NCBI RefSeq assembly: GCF_004564075.1
Contig: NZ_CP038256.1
Location: 1,488,001-1,552,000 of the forward strand
Length of the DNA stretch: 64,000 bases
Source of the DNA: Microbacterium sediminis
GTDB lineage: Bacteria > Actinomycetota > Actinomycetes > Actinomycetales > Microbacteriaceae
Direction of reading: 5' to 3'
Part shown: positions 59,376 to 64,000 of the stretch, piece by piece
Layout of the letters: each line of letters opens with the position of its first letter
Numbering within the stretch: the stretch's first letter is position 1
Program-made: the position numbers and the translations under genes
The notes under the pieces: model-generated
The model's input: only the letters and a program-made list of their open reading frames with translations
What the model was told of the DNA's origin: nothing
Database searches by the model: none

Positions 59376-60307
59376 GACGCCGCCTCCATGCGCCGCTCCC
59401 CCGTCGCCTCGATCGGCGCCTCCGTGATCGTGCTGCCCGTTCCCTCGAGCACCAGCGGCAGGGTCGACAGCGTGCTCGACAGCAGGGTGCGCACGTCCAG
59501 GCGGCGCCCGAGTCCGGCCAGCGCCACCTCGACGGGAAGGCCGAGCTTCACCACGCGCACGCGCGGGATCGCGGCGATGGCGGCAAGCAGGTCGTCGGGC
59601 TCGCGGCGGTGCGGCAGGTAGGCGACCTCGCCGCGTCGCGCCTCGCGCTCCACCCACCGCAGGTGCGCCTCGCGGCTCATCAGTCCATCGGTCGAACGCG
59701 CGCTGCCCAGCACGATGCGGTCCTCGCGCAGGGTGCGGGCGACCGCCGCGGACGGCGTGGTCCCGCGCAGCCAGTCGAACCGGTGCGCCTCGACCCGAAG
59801 CCCGAAGTCGGCCACCGCCGCGCGGCGCGCGTCACCCAGCGGGAACGCGGTGAACAGGTCGACGGCGCCGGCCAGCGAGCGGCGGCGCACGTGATCGAGC
59901 ACAAGCGGCGCGAGGCGGGTCGTCAGCCCGCGCTCGTCGATGCGCGGCCGGCGATAGGGGCGGCTCCCGGCGATCGCGTCGGCGAGGGCCAGCGTGTTCA
60001 GGCCGTCGTCGAGGAACGTGATCCGGCGCGGCCGCAGCACCGCGGCGGCGAGCCGGAACTGCCCCGAGAAGCCGTCGCCGATGAGCCAGTGCGTGTGCGC
60101 GGCGAGCATGCGCCACGGGATGCCGAAGTACGGCTGCTTCTCGGCGAAGGCGGCGCCGCGACCGATCAGCTCCTCGGCCGTCTCGGGCACCTGCGGCGTG
60201 ACCCGCGCGGCGAGGTCGATGCGCCTGTCGTGGGCCGCCGCCCACTCGGCGGCGCCGAGCAGCTGCAGCGGGGATTCCACCCACGCGAGCACCGATTCGC
60301 GCACCAT
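59372..60307 (-). CDS. GT52/polysialyltransferase-like glycosyltransferase
   Basis: 311 aa. It starts with ESPLQLLGAAEWA (~11), the typical N-terminal motif of GT52/CPS sialyltransferases, has FLDDGLNTLALADAI (~98-112), and ends with SSTLSTLPLVLEGTGSTITEAPIE, matching the family's Ser/Thr-rich CMP-site region. Expected to transfer the CMP-activated nonulosonic acid. First gene of the operon, ATG at 60307 with AAGGTGA. No signal or membrane helix. Confidence 0.85.
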   Translation of the reverse strand: MVRESVLAWVESPLQLLGAAEWAAAHDRRIDLAARVTPQVPETAEELIGRGAAFAEKQPYFGIPWRMLAAHTHWLIGDGFSGQFRLAAAVLRPRRITFLDDGLNTLALADAIAGSRPYRRPRIDERGLTTRLAPLVLDHVRRRSLAGAVDLFTAFPLGDARRAAVADFGLRVEAHRFDWLRGTTPSAAVARTLREDRIVLGSARSTDGLMSREAHLRWVEREARRGEVAYLPHRREPDDLLAAIAAIPRVRVVKLGLPVEVALAGLGRRLDVRTLLSSTLSTLPLVLEGTGSTITEAPIEATGERRMEAAS

Positions 60308-60349
60308 GTGTTCACCTTGCGTCGGTCCGGTGAACGGGACGGCGGGCGA

Positions 60350-60355
60350 AGGTTA
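60350..60355 (-). promoter_or_regulatory. Candidate -10 box of the nonulosonic acid operon
   Basis: TAACCT with a weak TTCCCC 17 bases upstream; leader of about 36 bases carrying a real ribosome-binding site, unlike the leaderless genes nearby. Confidence 0.35.
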
Positions 60356-60402
60356 CGCGTCGGGAACGCGCCGGGGAACGGTCGGCAACGCGATGGGGGC
60401 GG

Positions 60403-61158
60403 TCACCCGGCCGCCGCGGCATAGCCGACGGCCGCGTCGGCGACCTGCAGCTGGTAGTCGAGCGTGTCGTTGTAGGAGCGGATCGCGCGGATCCACTGGT
60501 CGGGCTGCTCGAGCGATCCGTCGAGCCGGCAGAGGTAGGCCGCGGCGGTGGCGGCGACGTCGTCGATGCTGTGCGGGCTGGCGATGCCGTCGCCGTTGGC
60601 GTCGATCGCCCAGCGGCTCCAGGTCTCCGGGATGAACTGCATGGGCCCGACCGCGCGGTCCCACACGGCGTCGCCGTCGAGCGCGCCGCCGTCGGTGTCG
60701 GGGATCGCCAGGGTGTCGTCGGTGCCGTCGAGGGGAATGCCGATGATGTCGGGGCGGGCGAACCCGTCGTCGGCGATGCGGCTGCCGAAGATCGATCCGT
60801 GCCGGCTCTCGACCCATCCGATCCCCGCGAGCGTGTTCCATCCCACGGCGCACCCCTCCGCGCGGGCGCGCAGATCGGCGCTGACGTAGGCGGTGAGCGC
60901 GCGGTCCGGGATCCCCGTGACCGCCGAGACGTTGCCCAGCCACTCGGCGTCGATGCTGCCGTCCGCCCCGACGAGCGGCGCCGCCGGGGTCGCCGAGGTG
61001 GGTGCGGGCGGCTGCTCGCCCTCGGGCACGCCCTGCCACGCCTCCGAGGGACGGAAGTCGTCGAGCGCGTCGACCACCGCGAACACGCCCCAGGCCGCCG
61101 CCGCCCCGACGAGCACGATCACGCCCGCCACGACCCCGTACCCTCGCTTCGACCCCAC
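60403..61158 (-). CDS. Membrane-anchored lytic murein transglycosylase
   Basis: 251 aa: N-terminal anchor helix (YGVVAGVIVLVGAAAAWGVFAVV, ~7-29), a Pro/Ala linker, and a MltB/SLT_2-type domain with GIGWVESRHG (~112, catalytic Glu in WVES), VGPMQFIPETW (~170) and WAIDANGDGIASPHSIDDVAATAAAYL (~183). Cleaves peptidoglycan glycan strands. GTG at 61158, seven bases after CAGGAT. It lies between the surface-glycan operon and a divergent membrane kinase. Confidence 0.9.
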   Translation of the reverse strand: MGSKRGYGVVAGVIVLVGAAAAWGVFAVVDALDDFRPSEAWQGVPEGEQPPAPTSATPAAPLVGADGSIDAEWLGNVSAVTGIPDRALTAYVSADLRARAEGCAVGWNTLAGIGWVESRHGSIFGSRIADDGFARPDIIGIPLDGTDDTLAIPDTDGGALDGDAVWDRAVGPMQFIPETWSRWAIDANGDGIASPHSIDDVAATAAAYLCRLDGSLEQPDQWIRAIRSYNDTLDYQLQVADAAVGYAAAAG

Positions 61159-61165
61159 GGCGACG

Positions 61166-61171
61166 ATCCTG
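61166..61171 (-). promoter_or_regulatory. Candidate -10 box of the lytic transglycosylase gene
   Basis: CAGGAT, seven bases before the GTG. Confidence 0.35.
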
Positions 61172-61266
61172 CCCGACCGGCCTGGACGATCCCCGATCCG
61201 CGATCCGGCGCCTTGCACGCCCGGCCGCGTTCGTCAAGGCCGGGGCGACGCTCAGCCGGGCTCGCC

Positions 61267-61272
61267 TACCCT
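61267..61272 (+). promoter_or_regulatory. Candidate -10 box of the Ser/Thr kinase gene
   Basis: TACCCT, 42 bases before the TTG start. Confidence 0.35.
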
Positions 61273-61314
61273 CGAACCACGCCCGCACACACGGAACGGC
61301 CCGAGGAGGACTCG

Positions 61315-62643
61315 TTGAGCCAGACGATCACGGAGGACACGGCGGCCCTCCTGGATGGGCGCTATCAGATCCTGGACTGCATCGGCTCCGGCGGCATGGC
61401 CTCGGTCTATCGCGCGGTGGACGTGATGCTCGGCCGCTCCGTCGCCATCAAGATGGTGCGTGCGGGCCTGGAGGGCGCGTCACTGCGATCGGCGCGCAGC
61501 GAGACGGCGGTGCTCGCCTCGTTGAGCCATCCCAGCCTGGTGACGCTCTTCGACGCGCACGTGGAGCCGGGACGGCCCGAGTACCTCGTCATGGAGCTCG
61601 TGGACGGGCCGACCCTCGGCGAGCGGCTGCGCCAGGGCCCCCTCACCTCGCGCGAGACGGCGTTGCTCGGTGCCGAGCTGGCCGACGCCCTTCACGTGGT
61701 CCACGAGGCCGGCATCGTGCACCGCGACGTGAAGCCGTCGAACGTGCTGCTGGCGCCGTCGAGCAGCCCGAGCCGCGGCTTCCGCGCCAAGCTGGCCGAC
61801 TTCGGCGTCGCGTTCCTGCTCGGCGAGGCCCGCGTCACCTCGCCCGGCATGGTGATCGGCACGCTGGGCTACCTCGCGCCGGAGCAGCTGCGCGGCGAGG
61901 CGCCGAGTCCCGCGAGCGACGTGTACTCGCTGGGCCTCGTGCTGCTGGAGGCCCTCACCGGCACGCGCGTGTTCCCCGCGCACGGCGGCGCGGAGGCGCT
62001 CGCGGCGCGGCATGCGGGCCCGGTCGAAATCCCGCCGGGCGTGCCGGCCGAATGGGCCACGCTGCTGCGCCGGATGACGGCCGATGACGCCGCGGAGCGC
62101 CCCTCGGCGCTCGAGGTGGCGCAGCAGGCCGAGGAGCTCGCCGCGCGGCGCGACCTCGCGGTGACGCCGACGGCGACGCTGCCGTACCCGGAGGCCACCA
62201 CGGCGGTCATCGCCCCCTCCGCCGAGGCGCCCCGGCCGCTCCGAACCGGGCCCGGCGGACGCCGCCGCGCCGCGGCCGTGCTCGCGGGCCTGGCCGCCGT
62301 GACGGCCATCGGCGCGGGCGTCTGGATCGGCGCGGAGGGCAGCCAGGCGCCGGCGGCCACGCGCCTGAAGGGCGTGGTCGAGCGCCCCGTCACCACCGTC
62401 GAGGAGCCGGCCGTGATCACCCCCGAGGTGACCGACGAGCAGCCGGGCGGCGCGACCGATCCCGTCGTCACGACGCCGCAGGACGACAAGGCCGCCGAGA
62501 AGGCCGCGGAAGAGGCGCGCAAGACCGACGAGAAGGCCGCCGAGGAGGCGCGCAAAGCCGCCGAGGAGGCCCAGAAGGCGGCGGACAAGAAGGCCGAGGA
62601 GGCCCAGAAGCAGGGCAAAGAGGCGCAGAAGAAGGGCGACTAG
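61315..62643 (+). CDS. Membrane Ser/Thr protein kinase (PknB-like, no PASTA)
   Basis: 442 aa. Kinase domain ~15-280: GSGGMASVYRA (P-loop), VAIKMV (Lys), HRDVKPSNVLL (catalytic loop), LADFG, GTLGYLAPEQLRG (P+1). Juxtamembrane segment, one helix (~322-341), then an extracellular ~100-residue tail ending in a Lys/Glu/Ala heptad-like coiled coil (KAAEEARK repeats from ~387). There are no PASTA domains, so it is not a standard muropeptide sensor. TTG start at 61315 with GAGGAGG. The stop overlaps the convergent flavoprotein gene by 4 bp. Confidence 0.92.
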   Translation: MSQTITEDTAALLDGRYQILDCIGSGGMASVYRAVDVMLGRSVAIKMVRAGLEGASLRSARSETAVLASLSHPSLVTLFDAHVEPGRPEYLVMELVDGPTLGERLRQGPLTSRETALLGAELADALHVVHEAGIVHRDVKPSNVLLAPSSSPSRGFRAKLADFGVAFLLGEARVTSPGMVIGTLGYLAPEQLRGEAPSPASDVYSLGLVLLEALTGTRVFPAHGGAEALAARHAGPVEIPPGVPAEWATLLRRMTADDAAERPSALEVAQQAEELAARRDLAVTPTATLPYPEATTAVIAPSAEAPRPLRTGPGGRRRAAAVLAGLAAVTAIGAGVWIGAEGSQAPAATRLKGVVERPVTTVEEPAVITPEVTDEQPGGATDPVVTTPQDDKAAEKAAEEARKTDEKAAEEARKAAEEAQKAADKKAEEAQKQGKEAQKKGD

Positions 62644-63662
62644 GCCGCGTCGCCCGCGAGGGCCCGCAGCACGTCGGCCGCCGGTCCCGTCGGCGCCGCG
62701 CGCCAGCCGACCCCGGCCCACAGGTGCAGCCGGTCGGCGTCGCCGGCGGCACCGGCCGCCTGGCGCAGCTGCCGCGTGAGGTGGTGGACGGCCGGATAGG
62801 CGGTCGGCGCGTGCGGGTGGCGATCGATGAATCCGTTGCGCAGGGCCCGTGCCGGGCGCCCCGTGAACGCGCGGGTGAGCACCGTCTCGGTGGCGGCAGG
62901 GTCGGCCAGCGCGGCGCGGTGCGTGGGCGAGGTGCCCGCCTCGTCGGTGCGCAGCAGCAGCGTGCCGACCGCGACCGCCACCGCGCCGGCGTCGAGCAGC
63001 TCGCGCACATCCCGCGGGCCCTGCACGCCGCCCGCGCCGATGATCGGCAGGTCCACGCGCGCGCGGACGCGGCGGATCAGCTCCGCGACGGGGATGTCGG
63101 CGGGATCGGCGGCGGGATCGAAGGTGGCGCTGTGGCCGCCCGCCCCGGCGCCCTGCACCACGAGTCCGTCGACACCGAGCGCCGCGGCCCGCGCCGCCTC
63201 GTCGGGCGTGGTCACCGACGCGACCACGCGCGATCCGGCCCGCTGCAGCGCGCGGATGTCGGCGGGGCCGGGCAGCCCGAAGGTCAGCGAGACCACGGGC
63301 ACGGGATCGGCGACCAGCAGCGCGATCTTCTCTCCCCAGTGGTCGTCGTCCCGCACCGGAACGGTGTCGGGCGTCAGGCCGTAGGCTGCGGCCTCGGGCG
63401 CGAGCTCGGCGGCGTAGGCGCGGAAGGCCGCTTCGTCGACGGGGTCGGCCGCCGGGACGAAGAGGTTGACCCCGAACGGGGCGCCGAGCCCACGCACCTC
63501 CGCGATCTCGCCCGCCAGCGCCTCGGGCGTCTTGTACCCGCCCGCGAGGAACGGGAACGCGCCGGCCGAGATCGCCGCGCCGGCGAGCCGGGTGTTCATG
63601 GGGCCGCCGGCCATGGGCGCGGCGACGACGGGCAGGGCGGAACCGAGCAGCGGTGTCGACAC
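62640..63662 (-). CDS. Nitronate monooxygenase-like flavoprotein
   Basis: 340 aa TIM barrel of the NMO/2-nitropropane dioxygenase family: VVAAPMAGGPMNTRLAGA (~12-29), PFGVNLFVP (~62), VSLTFGLPG (~124), VVQGAGAGGHSATF (~167; His is the likely general base) and IIGAGGVQGPRD (~205) binding FMN phosphate. GTG at 63662, six bases after TAGCCT. Substrate not predictable. Confidence 0.9.
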   Translation of the reverse strand: MSTPLLGSALPVVAAPMAGGPMNTRLAGAAISAGAFPFLAGGYKTPEALAGEIAEVRGLGAPFGVNLFVPAADPVDEAAFRAYAAELAPEAAAYGLTPDTVPVRDDDHWGEKIALLVADPVPVVSLTFGLPGPADIRALQRAGSRVVASVTTPDEAARAAALGVDGLVVQGAGAGGHSATFDPAADPADIPVAELIRRVRARVDLPIIGAGGVQGPRDVRELLDAGAVAVAVGTLLLRTDEAGTSPTHRAALADPAATETVLTRAFTGRPARALRNGFIDRHPHAPTAYPAVHHLTRQLRQAAGAAGDADRLHLWAGVGWRAAPTGPAADVLRALAGDAA

Positions 63663-63668
63663 GCCTTC

Positions 63669-63674
63669 AGGCTA
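63669..63674 (-). promoter_or_regulatory. Candidate -10 box of the flavoprotein gene
   Basis: TAGCCT exactly six bases before the GTG. Confidence 0.45.
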
Positions 63675-63688
63675 CGCCGGGGACCGCA

Positions 63689-64000
63689 TCACGACGCCGC
63701 GGCGTAGGCGGCGATCTGCGGGGCCGCCTCGGTCGCCGCCCACGAGGCGAGCAGCCGCAGCGACTCCTCCGTGGGCGAGCCGGGCGTGGCCAGGTAGACG
63801 GTCATCGCAAGGCCCGGATCGCCGTCGAGCTCGAGGGTCTGATAGTGCAGCTCGAGGTCCCCCACCACGGGGTGGCGGAACGTCTTCTGACCGGCGTAGT
63901 GACGGCGCACGTCGTGCGCGGCCCAGTACTCGCGGAACTCGACGCTGTGGGCCGACAGCTCCCCGATCAGCGCCTGCAGCCGCTTGTCGTGCGGGTTGCG
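63689..64000 (-). CDS. MmyB-type XRE transcriptional regulator, C-terminal part only
   Basis: The frame is open to the right window edge; about 103 C-terminal residues are visible. FREYWAAHDVRRHYAGQKTFRHPVVGDLELHYQTLEL and LAMTVYLATPGSPTEESLRLLASWA match the MmyB-like ligand-binding domain of XRE regulators, which often control a neighbouring oxidoreductase. The HTH end lies outside the window. It is 26 bp upstream of the flavoprotein gene and could control it. Confidence 0.85.
   Translation of the reverse strand, partial: RNPHDKRLQALIGELSAHSVEFREYWAAHDVRRHYAGQKTFRHPVVGDLELHYQTLELDGDPGLAMTVYLATPGSPTEESLRLLASWAATEAAPQIAAYAAAS

Overview
The window is a very GC-rich stretch of bacterial chromosome. 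It has the gene order and codon habit of a Gram-positive actinobacterium, most likely Microbacteriaceae (Microbacterium or a close relative). The family call is an inference from the short actinobacterial DnaJ next to HrcA, the long actinobacterial-type LeuA, the blocks dusB-dgt-dnaG, hrcA-dnaJ-rsmE-HIT-phoH-ybeY-CNNM-era and comEA-comEC-holA, and many start codons placed exactly six bases after a TANNNT box (leaderless transcripts). No rRNA, tRNA, CRISPR array or prophage was seen. The only mobile element is one complete IS481-family insertion sequence.

Layout. 1-7.1 kb: dusB, dgt and dnaG (dnaG runs off the left edge), a glutathione peroxidase, a DsbA-like oxidoreductase, and recO/uppS. 7.2-9.1 kb: a TRIC-like membrane protein whose stop codon lies in the target duplication of the IS481 element (1083 bp, 26-bp inverted repeats, 6-bp target duplication), then a dispersed palindromic repeat. 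9.1-11 kb: leuA with a candidate leucine-rich leader peptide and a hairpin over its ribosome-binding site. 11.1-22.8 kb: an almost continuous minus-strand housekeeping block (era, CNNM protein, ybeY, phoH, HIT, rsmE, dnaJ, hrcA with CIRCE, hemW, DUF1990, lepA). 23-29.3 kb: a plus-strand dipeptide/oligopeptide ABC importer (lipoprotein, two permeases, one fused double ATPase). 29.3-37.6 kb: an alpha/beta hydrolase, rpsT, tandem/inverted repeats, then minus-strand holA, comEC (its frame lacks a stop where expected), comEA and leuS. 37.7-43.6 kb: DedA, App1-like phosphatase, M18 aminopeptidase, an uncertain DNA-glycosylase-like protein, a secreted family 3 glycosidase and a CoA-type Nudix hydrolase.

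43.6-56 kb is a near-complete molybdenum cofactor island: molybdate uptake (modABC), MoaA, MoaC, MoaD, MoaE, MoeB-rhodanese, MoeA, MobA and MogA, together with FdhD and a YdeP/FdhF-type molybdoenzyme as the likely client. Two poorly understood small genes (a DUF6457 protein and a TPR protein) sit inside it.

56-60.3 kb is a compact four-gene operon, every junction a 4-bp overlap: a GT52/polysialyltransferase-like protein, a CMP-sialate synthetase fused to a KdsC-like phosphatase, a NeuB-type synthase without the usual C-terminal SAF domain, and a DUF6716 glycosyltransferase-like protein. It predicts a nonulosonic (sialic-acid-like) surface glycan in this actinobacterium and is the most interesting system here. 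It is followed by a membrane-anchored lytic transglycosylase, a membrane Ser/Thr kinase, a nitronate-monooxygenase-like flavoprotein and the end of an MmyB-type regulator that runs off the right edge.
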